A stretch of 64,000 bases of DNA. Source: Burkholderiales bacterium PBB2 (GTDB taxonomy: Bacteria > Pseudomonadota > Gammaproteobacteria > Burkholderiales > Burkholderiaceae_C). Position 1 is the stretch's first letter, and every line of letters begins with the position of its first letter. Under the pieces are notes generated by a model. That model saw nothing but the letters and a program-made list of their open reading frames with translations. It was not told the DNA's origin and made no database searches. The DNA lies in assembly GCA_002255955.1 (NCBI GenBank), contig NKIM01000018.1, positions 52,535 to 116,534 of the forward strand. The letters are read 5' to 3'. This document shows, piece by piece, positions 10,696 through 21,978 of the stretch. Both the position numbers and the translations under genes were made by a program.

Positions 10696-12663
10696 ATGAA
10701 TCCGCCCTCCTCGCTTCCCTTCCCCGCCTCCGCTGCCAGCACTGCAGCCAGCCCGGCCGCACGCCGCCGGCTGCAGCCCTGGGTGCTGGCCTGCGCCGGC
10801 CTGGCCCTGGCGGTGCTCGGTGCCGCCCTGGGCCAACGCTTGAGTGAACGCGCCGGTTTGGCACAGCTGGCGGCCGTGGCCAATGAGCGCCTGGAGCTCT
10901 ACGCCGCGGGCTTGGAGGCCGAGCTGGGCCGGCATGCCTATCTGCCGGGCCTGCTCAGTGTCGACACCGATGTGCAGGCCTTGCTGGCCCGCCCCGACAG
11001 CGAGGCCTTGCGGGCGCAGACCCGGATCAAGCTGGCCCGTGTGCGGGTGCGCTCGGGCCTGAGCCTGGCCTTCATCAGCGATGCTCAGGGCCGGGTGCTG
11101 GCCTCCAGCAACAACTACAACCCGCAGGGCTCGATCGCCGACACAGAGACGACCCAGGAGCCGGATGCCGAAGCGCGCCGCCTGGCGCTGCGCCTGGGCG
11201 AGCGCCTGCTCAGCGGGCCGGGCCAGTTCTTTGCCGCACATGAAGACAACGGCAGCAGCGATTATTTCCTCGTCCAGCCGCTGCGGCGCGCCGGCCAGCG
11301 CTGGGGTCAGATCGTGCTCAAGCTCAATCTCGCGCCGCTGGAGGCCACCTGGGTGGACCAAGGCCTGCGCTCGCAGGGCGAGAAGCTGCTGGTGGTCGAT
11401 GGCCAGGGCGTGGTCATCATGTCCTCGGTGCCGACCTGGAAGTACCACATGCTGGGAAGCTCCAGTGCCGAGCAGCGCGCCACCCTGCGCGCCAGCGGCC
11501 ATTACGCAGGCACGCTGGAAGACACGCTGGGCCTGGACATGGAGGCGCTGAGCCAGCAGCAGAACGCCTTGGTGCAGCTCCCATCCTGGGACCCGGCACG
11601 GCCGCAGCAGCGCCACCGCCTGCTGGCGCAGGAGCTGGCCGTCGTGCCCCTGGGCTTGCGCCTGGTCACCCTGTCGGACCCCGCCGAGGTCTGGCGCCAG
11701 GCCCGCTTCGTGGCCTGGGGCGGCGCGGCCCTGGGCGCGGCGCTCAGCCTGCTGGCGCTGTATCTGCTGGCGCGACGGCGCGCCCATGCCGAGCTGGAGC
11801 GTCAGGTGAGCGAGCGCACGGCCGAGCTGCAGCTCAGCAATGCCGAACTCAAACGCCAGATCGCCCAGCGCCTGCAGGCCGAGGACGAGCTGATGCAGGC
11901 GGCCAAGCTGGCCGTGCTGGGCCAGATGTCGGCCGGCATCTCGCATGAGATCAACCAGCCCTTGACTGCCCTGCGCGCGCTCTCGCGCAACAGCTTGCTG
12001 CTGCTCGACAAGGGCCGCTACACCACCGTGGGCGAAAACCTGGGCGCGATCGATGCCATGGTAGAGCGCATGAGCCAGATCACCCGGCAACTGAAGAGCT
12101 TTGCCCGCAAGGCGCAAAGCGCCAGCGCACCGGTTTCACTGGCAGCGGCCGTGGAAGGCGCGCGCGTGCTGCTGGGCCACCGCATCGAGGCCGAGCAGGT
12201 GCGCCTGGAGCTGGCCATCGCGCCCGAGCTGCGCGTCAACTGCGAAGCCAACCGCTTGGAGCAGGTGCTGATCAATCTGATGGCCAATGCCCTGGACGCC
12301 ATGGCCGAACTACCACTTGCCGCAGACGGCAGCCCGCGGCCTCGCCATCTGCGCCTGAGCACCGCGCCGTTCGAAGACGAGAGCAAGAGCCCGGGTGAAC
12401 GCCCGGGACGCATCTGGGTGCGCGTCTGCGACAGCGGTGCCGGCATGGCGCCCGAGCAGATGGCGCGTTTGTTCGAACCCTTTTTCACCACCAAGCCGCC
12501 GGGCCAAGGTCTGGGCCTGGGCCTGGTGATTTCGGCCAAGATCGTGCACGAGTTTGGCGGCACGCTGCGCGCGCGGCCGGCCGGCCGCAGCGATGATGTG
12601 GGCAGCCTGCCCGGCATGTGTTTCGAGTTCGACCTCGAGCTGGCGCCGGCCGACTACCGCTGA
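10696..12663 (+). CDS. dctB: Sensor histidine kinase, DctB type
   Basis: 655 aa; two TMs flanking a periplasmic sensor, GQMSAGISHEINQPLTALRALSRNS and GLGLGLVISAKIVHEFGG ATPase motifs. Confidence 0.85.
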   Translation: MNPPSSLPFPASAASTAASPAARRRLQPWVLACAGLALAVLGAALGQRLSERAGLAQLAAVANERLELYAAGLEAELGRHAYLPGLLSVDTDVQALLARPDSEALRAQTRIKLARVRVRSGLSLAFISDAQGRVLASSNNYNPQGSIADTETTQEPDAEARRLALRLGERLLSGPGQFFAAHEDNGSSDYFLVQPLRRAGQRWGQIVLKLNLAPLEATWVDQGLRSQGEKLLVVDGQGVVIMSSVPTWKYHMLGSSSAEQRATLRASGHYAGTLEDTLGLDMEALSQQQNALVQLPSWDPARPQQRHRLLAQELAVVPLGLRLVTLSDPAEVWRQARFVAWGGAALGAALSLLALYLLARRRAHAELERQVSERTAELQLSNAELKRQIAQRLQAEDELMQAAKLAVLGQMSAGISHEINQPLTALRALSRNSLLLLDKGRYTTVGENLGAIDAMVERMSQITRQLKSFARKAQSASAPVSLAAAVEGARVLLGHRIEAEQVRLELAIAPELRVNCEANRLEQVLINLMANALDAMAELPLAADGSPRPRHLRLSTAPFEDESKSPGERPGRIWVRVCDSGAGMAPEQMARLFEPFFTTKPPGQGLGLGLVISAKIVHEFGGTLRARPAGRSDDVGSLPGMCFEFDLELAPADYR

Positions 12664-12713
12664 CCCAGCCCTCCACCTGCCCCACCCGATTCCATCAAGA
12701 AAGCAGCTCATCC

Positions 12714-14060
<1,347 letters not shown>

Positions 14061-14077
14061 AACGCTGACGGGCAAAC

Positions 14078-15028
14078 TCAGCGGTACTGTGCGGGATCGG
14101 GCGAATCGCTGGGATGCTCGATCAGGCGCTGAAACGCCGGGCTCATGGGCAGGCGCAGATTGAGGCCCGAGCCTGGCAGCGGGCTCTCGAACCAGCGCTG
14201 GTAGATGCGGCGGATCTCGCCGCTGCGGAACAAGGCCCGCAGAACCTCATCGACCAGCTGCTTGAAGCCCGGATCGCCCTGCGCCAAACCCAGGGCATAG
14301 GGCTCGATCGAGAAAGACGCCTCGGAGATCAGGTAGTCCTGGGGCCGGCCGCTGCCGGCCAGCCAGGTGCGCAGCAGCACATCGTCCATGGCATAGGCGA
14401 CGGCGCGGCCGGTTTGCAGCAGGCGGAAGGCGTCCTTGTCGTCCTGGCCGACCAAGATCTTCATGTCCAGCTCGCGCGTCTGATTGACCTGGTGCAGGAA
14501 CTGGATGCTGGTGGTGGCGATGGTGGACGCCACCGGCTGGCCGCGCAGCTCGTCCAGGCTGCGAATCGGCTGCTGGCGCTTGGACAGCAGGCGGGTCTCG
14601 GCCACAAAAGTGGTCAGTGAAAAAGCCTGGATGCGCTGGCGCTCGGCCGTGTGGGTGGTGATGCCGCACTCCAGATCGACCGCACCATTGGCCACCATGG
14701 GCATGCGGGTGGCCGAGCTGACGCTGACCATCTTGGCTTCCAGCTCTGGCAGCTGCAGTCGCTCACGCACCGCCTGGACCACCCGCTCGCACAACTCGAT
14801 CGAGTAACCCACGGGCTTGAGATCGGCATCGAGGTAAGAAAACGGCGCCGAGGCCACGCGGTAGCCCAGCACGATCACGCCCGTGTCGCGGATTTTGCGC
14901 AGGGTGGGTGAGCTCAGGGGCTCGGCCGCCCGCGCCGTCAGCAGCGACAGGCCGATCAGCAGGAGCAGAGCGAAAGACCGGAAAGGGAAGTTGAACATGA
15001 GGCGAAGTCGGAACAGAGGCCGCGGCAA
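14078..15028 (-). CDS. Periplasmic amino-acid-type substrate-binding protein (SBP_bac_3, GltI-like)
   Basis: TLRKIRDTGVIVLGYRVASAPFSYLDADLKPVGYSIELCERVVQAV; signal peptide. Confidence 0.85.
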   Translation of the reverse strand: MPRPLFRLRLMFNFPFRSFALLLLIGLSLLTARAAEPLSSPTLRKIRDTGVIVLGYRVASAPFSYLDADLKPVGYSIELCERVVQAVRERLQLPELEAKMVSVSSATRMPMVANGAVDLECGITTHTAERQRIQAFSLTTFVAETRLLSKRQQPIRSLDELRGQPVASTIATTSIQFLHQVNQTRELDMKILVGQDDKDAFRLLQTGRAVAYAMDDVLLRTWLAGSGRPQDYLISEASFSIEPYALGLAQGDPGFKQLVDEVLRALFRSGEIRRIYQRWFESPLPGSGLNLRLPMSPAFQRLIEHPSDSPDPAQYR

Positions 15029-15091
15029 GCTGCTGCAGAAAAACTTCCGCGATTGTCACAGCAGCCGCGTGCGGCGCGAGCCTGTGGCAGG

Positions 15092-15808
15092 ATGACTGCC
15101 CTGATGAACCCTCACTCGCCTTCTCTCGACGCCGCCGCCCGTGATGCGGCATGGCGCGAAGTCCTGCCCCTGGAGCAGGCCCTGGCCGCCCTGCCCGTCC
15201 ACAGCAAAGACTTGCTGCAAGAAGCGCGCGCGGCGTGGTGCCGCGAACAAGGCCTGCTGCTCTTCGCCTACGGCTCGCTGATCTGGCGCCCGGGCTTTGA
15301 AGCGATCGAGCAATGGCCGGCGCAGGTCCAGGGCTACCACCGGGCGCTGCGCCTGCGCAGCCTGTCCAACCGGGGCAATCGCGAGCAACCCGGCCTGGTG
15401 CTGACCCTGCTGCCTGGCGGCAGCTGCCGCGGCCTGGTGTACCGGGTGGCGCCCGAGCACAGCGCGCGGGTCCTGGACGAGCTCTGGGTGCGCGAGATGG
15501 TGGTGGGCTCGTACACGCCGCGCTGGCTGCATTGCCACACAAAGGCCGGCCCCCGTTTGGCGCTGAGCTTCACGCTCAAGCGCAACAGCCCGGCCCGGGT
15601 CGGCCCGCTGGACGATGCCGACTTGCTCCACATCCTGCGCCATGCCCGCGGCCGCTACGGCAGCACCCTGGATTACTTGGAACGCTGCGTGCTGGGGCTG
15701 CGTGAGCATGGCATCCGTGACTCCGAACTTGAGCGGCAGCTGCGCCTGGCCGCCACCCACGGCCTGTGCGAAACCCTGGCGCCGATCAGGCGCCGACCTG
15801 GGCCTTGA
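15092..15808 (+). CDS. ChaC-like gamma-glutamylcyclotransferase
   Basis: [50 protein letters not shown] motif set. Confidence 0.9.
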   Translation: MTALMNPHSPSLDAAARDAAWREVLPLEQALAALPVHSKDLLQEARAAWCREQGLLLFAYGSLIWRPGFEAIEQWPAQVQGYHRALRLRSLSNRGNREQPGLVLTLLPGGSCRGLVYRVAPEHSARVLDELWVREMVVGSYTPRWLHCHTKAGPRLALSFTLKRNSPARVGPLDDADLLHILRHARGRYGSTLDYLERCVLGLREHGIRDSELERQLRLAATHGLCETLAPIRRRPGP

Positions 15809-16412
15809 CCCGCTGCAGATCGGCCACCGTGTCGACATCGAGCAGCACACCGGGGTCGTCCACATCCACCGCCTGCGAGGGGTAGCGCGCCATGATGCGG
15901 CGCGCGCCCTCGTCGCCATGCAGATCGACCAGCTCGGAGAACAGCTCGGCGCTGAAGCCCACCGGGTGGCCCTGGCGGCCGCGGTACTGGGCGTAGGCCA
16001 CGGGATAACTGCTCAGCGCAGCGGCCACCGCAGTCATGGTTTCGGGCCGCAGCAGCGGCATGTCGGCTGGCACGATCAACCAGCCTTCGGAATCGCCGCT
16101 GGCGCTGACGCCGGCCGCAATCGAGTGGCCCATGCCCACAGGGCTGGGGCGGCCCTGGCTGTCCAGCTCGGGCAGCACCACGACATCGCGCTCGGCCACC
16201 AGCTGCTCCAGGCTGCCGGCCAGGGCCGGTATGGTCACCACCACCACCCGCAGCTGGGTCGCCAAGGCATGCGCCACGGTGCGGGCCAGCACCGTATCCA
16301 GCAGCGGGTCGTGGCCGGCACCCAGGCGCTGCGCCAGCTTGTGCCCTTGGCCGGTGAATCTCATGCCGCGTCCTGCCGCGAGCACGACGACAGCCGGTCG
16401 CCGATGTGTCAT
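15786..16412 (-). CDS. MobA-like nucleotidyltransferase (molybdenum cofactor cytidylyl/guanylyltransferase family)
   Basis: [31 protein letters not shown]...[17 protein letters not shown]; 3' ends of this gene and the ChaC-like gene overlap by 23 bp. Confidence 0.85.
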   Translation of the reverse strand: MTHRRPAVVVLAAGRGMRFTGQGHKLAQRLGAGHDPLLDTVLARTVAHALATQLRVVVVTIPALAGSLEQLVAERDVVVLPELDSQGRPSPVGMGHSIAAGVSASGDSEGWLIVPADMPLLRPETMTAVAAALSSYPVAYAQYRGRQGHPVGFSAELFSELVDLHGDEGARRIMARYPSQAVDVDDPGVLLDVDTVADLQRVKAQVGA

Positions 16413-16586
16413 CAGATCAAATCCTTCAAAAAGCCCCTCGGCTCGGGCGCTGCCCGATCGAGACGCCGGGCTGCACAGTGCCACAAGCATGCCGCCCGGG
16501 CCCGGCTGTGCGCAATGGGGCCATCACTTAAGGTGTTCTACCGTCAGAGCAAGTACCAGCGCCCGCTCTGGGCCGATACTGTGCGC

Positions 16587-17249
16587 ATGAACAGCAGCAA
16601 CCACAGCAAACCCGAATCCCTGGCCGACCTGCGCAAGAGCTACGAGCAAGGCGAGCTCGACGAGGCCATGGCCGCGAACGAGCCCCTGAGCCAGTTCAAG
16701 CAATGGCTGGATCACGCCCTGGCCAGCCAGGTGCCCGAACCCAATGCCATGACCGTGGCCACGGTGGGCGCCGATGGCCGCCCATCCACCCGCATCGTGC
16801 TCATCAAGAGTTATGACGAGCGCGGCATCGTCTGGTTCACCAACTACCAAAGCCGCAAAGGCCAGGAGCTGGCGACCCACCCCTTTGCCGCCCTGCAGTT
16901 CCACTGGGTCGAGCTGGAGCGGGTGGTGCGCATCGAGGGCCGGGTCGAAAAAGTCAGCGACGAGGAATCGGACGCCTACTTCCACTCCCGCCCGCTGGAC
17001 TCACGCCTGGGCGCCTGGGCCTCGCCGCAAAGCCAGGTGATCAGCTCGCGCGGCGTGCTGGTGGCCAATGCAGCCAAGGCCGCCGTGCAGCATGGCCTGA
17101 ACCCCGCCCGGCCTCCGCACTGGGGCGGTTACCGCCTGGTGCCCGAGCGCTGGGAGTTCTGGCAGGGGCGCAAGTCGCGCCTGCATGACCGCCTCAGCTA
17201 CCGCCTGCAGGCCGACGGCCAGTGGCTCAAGGAGCGCCTGGCCCCCTGA
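16587..17249 (+). CDS. pdxH: Pyridoxamine 5'-phosphate oxidase
   Basis: [36 protein letters not shown]...[21 protein letters not shown]. Confidence 0.96.
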   Translation: MNSSNHSKPESLADLRKSYEQGELDEAMAANEPLSQFKQWLDHALASQVPEPNAMTVATVGADGRPSTRIVLIKSYDERGIVWFTNYQSRKGQELATHPFAALQFHWVELERVVRIEGRVEKVSDEESDAYFHSRPLDSRLGAWASPQSQVISSRGVLVANAAKAAVQHGLNPARPPHWGGYRLVPERWEFWQGRKSRLHDRLSYRLQADGQWLKERLAP

Positions 17250-17286
17250 GCCCCTGCCGCCATAACAAGCTCGAGGCGACGTTCGC

Positions 17287-19416
17287 TCAGAAGCGCAGCT
17301 GAAAGCCGGTGTGCAGGCTGCGGCCCGGCAGCGGGCTCAGCTCGCGGATGGTGGCCACCGAACTGGCGCTGTAGGCCAGTTGATTGCCCACATTGTCGAG
17401 CTTCAGATACCAGAGCGCCTCGTTGTTGCCGATGCGCAGCTGGCGTGACAGGCTCAGCTTGAGCAGACCGTAACCGGCCGTGGCATGGTCCAGGGCCGGC
17501 ACACGGGTCTGCCGCGCGCTCAAGCGCCATTCCACGCGGGCCGTCCACGGGCCCTGGTTGGCATCCAGCGCCAGGCTGGCACGCAGCGGCGCCAGGCGCG
17601 GCAAGGGCTCGCCGGTCTGGCGGTTGCTGCCGCGCACGCCGTCCAGCGTGGCGGTGAGGGCGAACTGCGTGCCCGGCAGCAGCTGGGCGGGCAGATGCCA
17701 GTGGCCTTCCAGCTCAAAGCCCGTCAGCACGGCCGGCACGGCCTTGAAGGCATAGACCGGGAAGGTCTCGCCCGCGTCATCGAACTGCTCGCCTGTGGCA
17801 TCGAGTGCGATATAGCTGGCGAAGCGGGTGCGGAACAGGTTCAAGCGCACAAAGTTTTCAGCCTGCCTCCACTCCAGGCCCAGGTCCACGCCCTTGGCGC
17901 GCTCCAGGCCCAGGCTGGCGTCGCCGCGCTCGTAAGCGCCACTGGCCACATGCACGCCCTGCGCATGCAGCTCGTAGAACATGGGGGCGCGCTGGCTGCT
18001 GTTGACCTGGGCATTGAGGCTGAAGGCTTCGCTCAGGCGATAGCTGCCGCTCAAGGTCAGGCTGCGTGGCTTGAAGCGCAGGCTGCTGGCGGCACCAAAG
18101 CGCGGCTCTTCGGCATCGGCCGCATCACCTGCGGAGTTGACACGCACCGATTCCGCACGCGCCCCGGCCTCCAGGGTCAGCGGGCCGACGGCGTACTGCT
18201 CCAGCAGAAAGACCGCACTGCTGCGCGTCTGCGAGCTGGGCACTAAGGCTTCAGCGCCGATGGCGGAGAAGTCGCTGCGCTCCATCTGCAGGCCCAGCAT
18301 GCCCTTGACGGCAGCACTCGCGCCCCAGGGCGCATGCTCCAGCTCCAAACGCAGGTCCTTGCCGCGGTTCTTGAACACCGTGCCCACCTCGCCCGAGCCT
18401 TCCACCTCCTGATGCTGGTAGCGGCTGCTGCTGGCATTCCAGCTCACCCGGCGCAGCAGTTCGGCCGCACCGCTGCCCGGGGCAAAACGCCATTCGCCGG
18501 CCGTGGCCGCGCGCTGGCGCTGCATCTGGATCTGCACATCGGGCTCAACGGTCACGCCGTAGTCGTTGTGATAGTCCTCCAGCGACAGCCCGGCATAGCC
18601 CTGGGCGAAGATGTAGGAACCGCCCACCGCGCCGCCGTGGCTGCGCGCCGCGGAGTTGCGCACCTCGGTGGCGCTTTCGCCCTCGGCGGTGAAGCGCGGG
18701 GCGCTTTGGTTGGAGGCCCGACGGCCGGCCAGATCGGCATGCCAGGCCCAGCCTTGGCTGCCCGAGCCGACGCCACCGTCCAGCACCACAGCGCCGTTGC
18801 GCTCTTGCGCCGGGCCGCCGAAGCGCACCTCCGCCGCACCGCTCAAGCCCGGCTGCATGGCCTTGGGAATGCGGTTGTCCAGGGTGTTGACCACACCACC
18901 GATGGCATTGCCGCCGTAGAGCAAGGCAGCCGCACCGCGCAGCACCTCGACCCGGTCGATGACCAAGGGGTCGGTCGGCACGGCATGGTCAAAACTCAGA
19001 CTGGAGGCATCGACCGAGGCGCCGGAATTGCTCAGCATGCGCACCCGGTCGCCATCCAGGCCGCGGATGGTGGGCCGGTTGCTGTTGGGGCCGAAGTAGC
19101 TGGCCGAGACACCGGGCAGACCGTCGAGGGTCTCGCCCAGCGAGGAGGCGCGGCGCAGGCTCAGCTCATCGCCGCTGAGCGCGCTGTTGGCTTGGGTCAG
19201 CTGCTGGCTGCGCAGCGGGTTGCCAGTCAGCTGGACGCGGCCCAGGTGCTCGGTGCTGCCAGCCGCGGCAGGCGCGGCGCTCAACACAGCGCCGGCATCC
19301 GCGGCAACCGGAGCCGCGACCGCAGGGCTGGTTTGAGCATGAAGCGACAGGCTCAGGCAGAAAAGGCTGGCACCCAAGGCCAGGGGCCGGGGGGCGAAAT
19401 GGAATGCATAGCTCAT
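17287..19416 (-). CDS. TonB-dependent outer membrane receptor, ZnuD-like
   Basis: 709 aa; plug motif GETLDGLPGVSASYFGPNSNRPTIRGLDGDRVRMLSNSGASVDASSLSFDHAVPTDPLVIDRVEVLRGAAALLYGGNAIGGVVN; C-terminal beta strand ending in aromatic (QLRF). Confidence 0.88.
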   Translation of the reverse strand: MSYAFHFAPRPLALGASLFCLSLSLHAQTSPAVAAPVAADAGAVLSAAPAAAGSTEHLGRVQLTGNPLRSQQLTQANSALSGDELSLRRASSLGETLDGLPGVSASYFGPNSNRPTIRGLDGDRVRMLSNSGASVDASSLSFDHAVPTDPLVIDRVEVLRGAAALLYGGNAIGGVVNTLDNRIPKAMQPGLSGAAEVRFGGPAQERNGAVVLDGGVGSGSQGWAWHADLAGRRASNQSAPRFTAEGESATEVRNSAARSHGGAVGGSYIFAQGYAGLSLEDYHNDYGVTVEPDVQIQMQRQRAATAGEWRFAPGSGAAELLRRVSWNASSSRYQHQEVEGSGEVGTVFKNRGKDLRLELEHAPWGASAAVKGMLGLQMERSDFSAIGAEALVPSSQTRSSAVFLLEQYAVGPLTLEAGARAESVRVNSAGDAADAEEPRFGAASSLRFKPRSLTLSGSYRLSEAFSLNAQVNSSQRAPMFYELHAQGVHVASGAYERGDASLGLERAKGVDLGLEWRQAENFVRLNLFRTRFASYIALDATGEQFDDAGETFPVYAFKAVPAVLTGFELEGHWHLPAQLLPGTQFALTATLDGVRGSNRQTGEPLPRLAPLRASLALDANQGPWTARVEWRLSARQTRVPALDHATAGYGLLKLSLSRQLRIGNNEALWYLKLDNVGNQLAYSASSVATIRELSPLPGRSLHTGFQLRF

Positions 19417-19695
19417 GATGAGGAAGAGAAGACTCTTTGGCGGTCGCGCACGGCCGCAAGCCCTTCATGGGGGAGGCGGCCGGCACTACGGAGGACGAGG
19501 GCTGCAGGCCCGGCCTGCTCCCGATGGGAGCGACGGACCTGCGTCGACCGACAACCCAGCTTGCCAACACGGCCGAACCCGAAGCAAGCGGGTGGTGTGT
19601 GACGCAGGACTGGCGGTCGAGGCGGAGGAAGAAGAGGGAGGGCGAGCGATGGAACGAGCAGCCTCGGACGGAGGCCGCAGGTGACTCAGGCCCGC

Positions 19696-20133
19696 TCAGG
19701 CGAGCTGAGGGGGGCCGCGCGCCGCGCGCTTCCAGCGCGCCGCCAAGTGCAGCGAGGCCGCACGGGCATCATCCGGCGCTGCGAAGCCAGCATCTTGCAG
19801 CACCAGCACTGGCAGGGCCAGGGGCGCATGGTCGTGGCTGAGTTGGTCCAGCAGCAAGCAGATCAGCTCGCCGCGGCTGTGGCCCCAGCTTTCGCTCGGG
19901 GCTTGCGCCACCGGTTTGGCCTCCGCGACCGAATTCAGGGGCGGCAGAGACGACAGAGACGCCAGCGGCACCAAGGCCCGCGCGAAGCCGGCGCTGTGCA
20001 GCACCCGGTGCGATTGCCCCAGGCCCTGGAAGGCCAGCATCAAGGCCAGCAGCGCCCAGACCCGCCAGGCCTGGGCCAGCGGCCAGCGCAGCGCCGAGGC
20101 GCTGCGGGCTGATGTCTGGGATCTGCGACTCAT
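19696..20133 (-). CDS. Small His-containing protein (DUF2946-like), putative metal-related
   Basis: 145 aa; N-terminal hydrophobic helix, QSHRVLHSAGFAR and CLLLDQLSHDHAPLALP segments; in operon order with flanking genes. Confidence 0.6.
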   Translation of the reverse strand: MSRRSQTSARSASALRWPLAQAWRVWALLALMLAFQGLGQSHRVLHSAGFARALVPLASLSSLPPLNSVAEAKPVAQAPSESWGHSRGELICLLLDQLSHDHAPLALPVLVLQDAGFAAPDDARAASLHLAARWKRAARGPPQLA

Positions 20134-20163
20134 GGATTCAGTCGATCAGGTTCGGGCTCGCGC

Positions 20164-20718
20164 TCAAGGCGCGCCCAGACCTTGGCCGCCGTTGATGCGG
20201 TAAAACAGACCGTAGGGGTCGTCGCTGAGCACGGCCAGCACCCCTTCGACCAGCACCGGCTCCAGGGTGTAGCGCACCGGCTGCTGGGTGAAGACTTCAA
20301 TCAAGCCCTCGGCACCGGCCGGCACACAAAACGAGCAGGAGGTAGGCACCGATGACAACAAAAAGTGGCGCTGCTTGTCGCCCGGCTCCAGCGGCATCAT
20401 GAAACCCTGAACCTTGACCTTCTTCTGGTTCAGCGCCTGCACCGGAGCGGGAAAGGTCGGCACCAGCCGGTTCTTCTCTGCCTTGGTACTCACCGAGGAC
20501 AGCAGGCTCCAGGACAGCACACCTTCGCGCTCCTGCAGTGGCTTGAAGGGGCTGCGCGGGTCGTGGTAGCCCGGGCCTTGCCCGATGGCTGGCACCTGAG
20601 CCGGCACCTGCGCCTGCACCCCAGCGCAGCACAAGGCCAGGCCCAGCATCAGCAGGTGGCGGCGTGCAGCAAACGCGGAGCGGGACAGAGAGTTCACAAG
20701 AAGCACAGTTCGGTTCAT
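20164..20718 (-). CDS. DUF3299 family exported protein
   Basis: Signal peptide; VKVQGFMMPLEPGDKQRHFLLSSVPTSCSFCVPAGAEGLIEV with conserved CxxC. Confidence 0.8.
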   Translation of the reverse strand: MNRTVLLVNSLSRSAFAARRHLLMLGLALCCAGVQAQVPAQVPAIGQGPGYHDPRSPFKPLQEREGVLSWSLLSSVSTKAEKNRLVPTFPAPVQALNQKKVKVQGFMMPLEPGDKQRHFLLSSVPTSCSFCVPAGAEGLIEVFTQQPVRYTLEPVLVEGVLAVLSDDPYGLFYRINGGQGLGAP

Positions 20719-20760
20719 GGCGATTCGGATCGAGTGCGGCATTGTGCCTGCAGCAGCGCT

Positions 20761-21978
20761 TCAGCGCGGCGCCTGCAGCAATTCACTGACATCCAGCCGG
20801 TAAGCGCGCCAGGCTGGCCAGGCCGAAGCCAGCAGAGCCAGCGCCGCGGCAAGCAGGGGCAGGCTCCACTCCCAGCTTGAAAACCAGGCGCCGGTCAGGC
20901 GCAGGCTCTGGCGCTCGGCCAGCACCCGACCCAGGATCTCGCAAAGACCATGCCCCAGGCCAAGGCCGATGACGCAGGCCAGTGCCGCCAGAATCGCCGC
21001 CTCCAGCCCCACCAGCACCGCCACCCGCCACGGTGGCGCGCCCAGCATGCGCATCATGGCCAGATCCGCCTGCCGTGCCCGGACGGCATTGAGCAAGGCC
21101 ACGAACACCGACAAGCCCGCCGCCAGCAGCAACACCCACGCAAAGCCGCGCAAGACCTCGGTGCCCGCGCCCACCATGCGCAGCAAGCGCGCGGTTTCCA
21201 GCGCCGGCGCTGCCGCCTGCAGGCCCGGCTGGGCATTGACCCAGCGCGGCAGACTGATGGCCGCGAGCGGGCTGCGGTAGCTGAGCAGGATCAAGGTGAC
21301 CTCGCGATGGGCCTCATCCCCGTCCTCCGCCTCATGCGCCTCATGCGCCTCACCATGGTGGGCCTCGTGAACCTGCCAGACGGAGGCCAGATCGGTCAGC
21401 ACCAGACGGTCGATCACGGTGCCCGTGGGTTTCAGGATGCCGGTGACGATGTAGCCGCTGCCCTCGTGCGCATCGCCCTGCTCGCCCAGGCCGTGGCTGC
21501 CGGCAAACGATGCGCCCAGGCCCAGGCCGGTGCGCTGTGCGACCTCGGCACCGAGCACGGCCTGCATCGGCCCGGTCCACGCCTGCCCCTGAGCCAGGTT
21601 GGCGCCGTACAACTCCAGATAGCTGCGCTCCGTGCCCACGATGCGAAAGCCACGCAGGCTGTCACCCAGCGACAGTGGCACGGCGCGTGCGACCAGGGGC
21701 TGCGCACGCAAGGTCTTGAGCGTGGCCAGCGGAATGTTGCCGGTCGGCACATCGAGATGGAACACGCCCGAGAGCATGATCTGCATGGGGCTGCCTTTGG
21801 CGCCGACCACCAGATCGATGCCGGCCAGATCACGGCGCACACCCGCCTCGATCTGCTCGCTGACCAGGAGCACAAAGCTGATCGCCGCCAGGCCCAGGCT
21901 CAGGAGCAAGAGGTTCAGGCCGGCCGTCAGCGGCTGCGCCCACAAATAACGCCAGGCCAGGCGAATCAGTGCGCTCAT
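20761..21978 (-). CDS. FtsX/MacB-type ABC transporter permease
   Basis: MSALIRLAWRYLWAQPLTAGLNLLLLSLGLAAISFVLLVSEQIE; 4 TMs; His-rich stretch HEAHHGEAHEAHEAEDGDEAH; start overlaps upstream ATPase stop. Confidence 0.88.
   Translation of the reverse strand: MSALIRLAWRYLWAQPLTAGLNLLLLSLGLAAISFVLLVSEQIEAGVRRDLAGIDLVVGAKGSPMQIMLSGVFHLDVPTGNIPLATLKTLRAQPLVARAVPLSLGDSLRGFRIVGTERSYLELYGANLAQGQAWTGPMQAVLGAEVAQRTGLGLGASFAGSHGLGEQGDAHEGSGYIVTGILKPTGTVIDRLVLTDLASVWQVHEAHHGEAHEAHEAEDGDEAHREVTLILLSYRSPLAAISLPRWVNAQPGLQAAAPALETARLLRMVGAGTEVLRGFAWVLLLAAGLSVFVALLNAVRARQADLAMMRMLGAPPWRVAVLVGLEAAILAALACVIGLGLGHGLCEILGRVLAERQSLRLTGAWFSSWEWSLPLLAAALALLASAWPAWRAYRLDVSELLQAPR

Noticed and set aside
10459-12117. 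552-aa minus-strand ORF
   Set aside because: Shadow of dctB
15786-15808. Convergent gene overlap (ChaC-like / MobA-like)
   Set aside because: 23-bp tail-to-tail overlap is common in compact genomes and both reading frames have good family matches
19417-19695. Cobalamin riboswitch upstream of the TonB receptor
   Set aside because: Conserved B12-box elements were not recognisable on the minus strand; only simple hairpins seen
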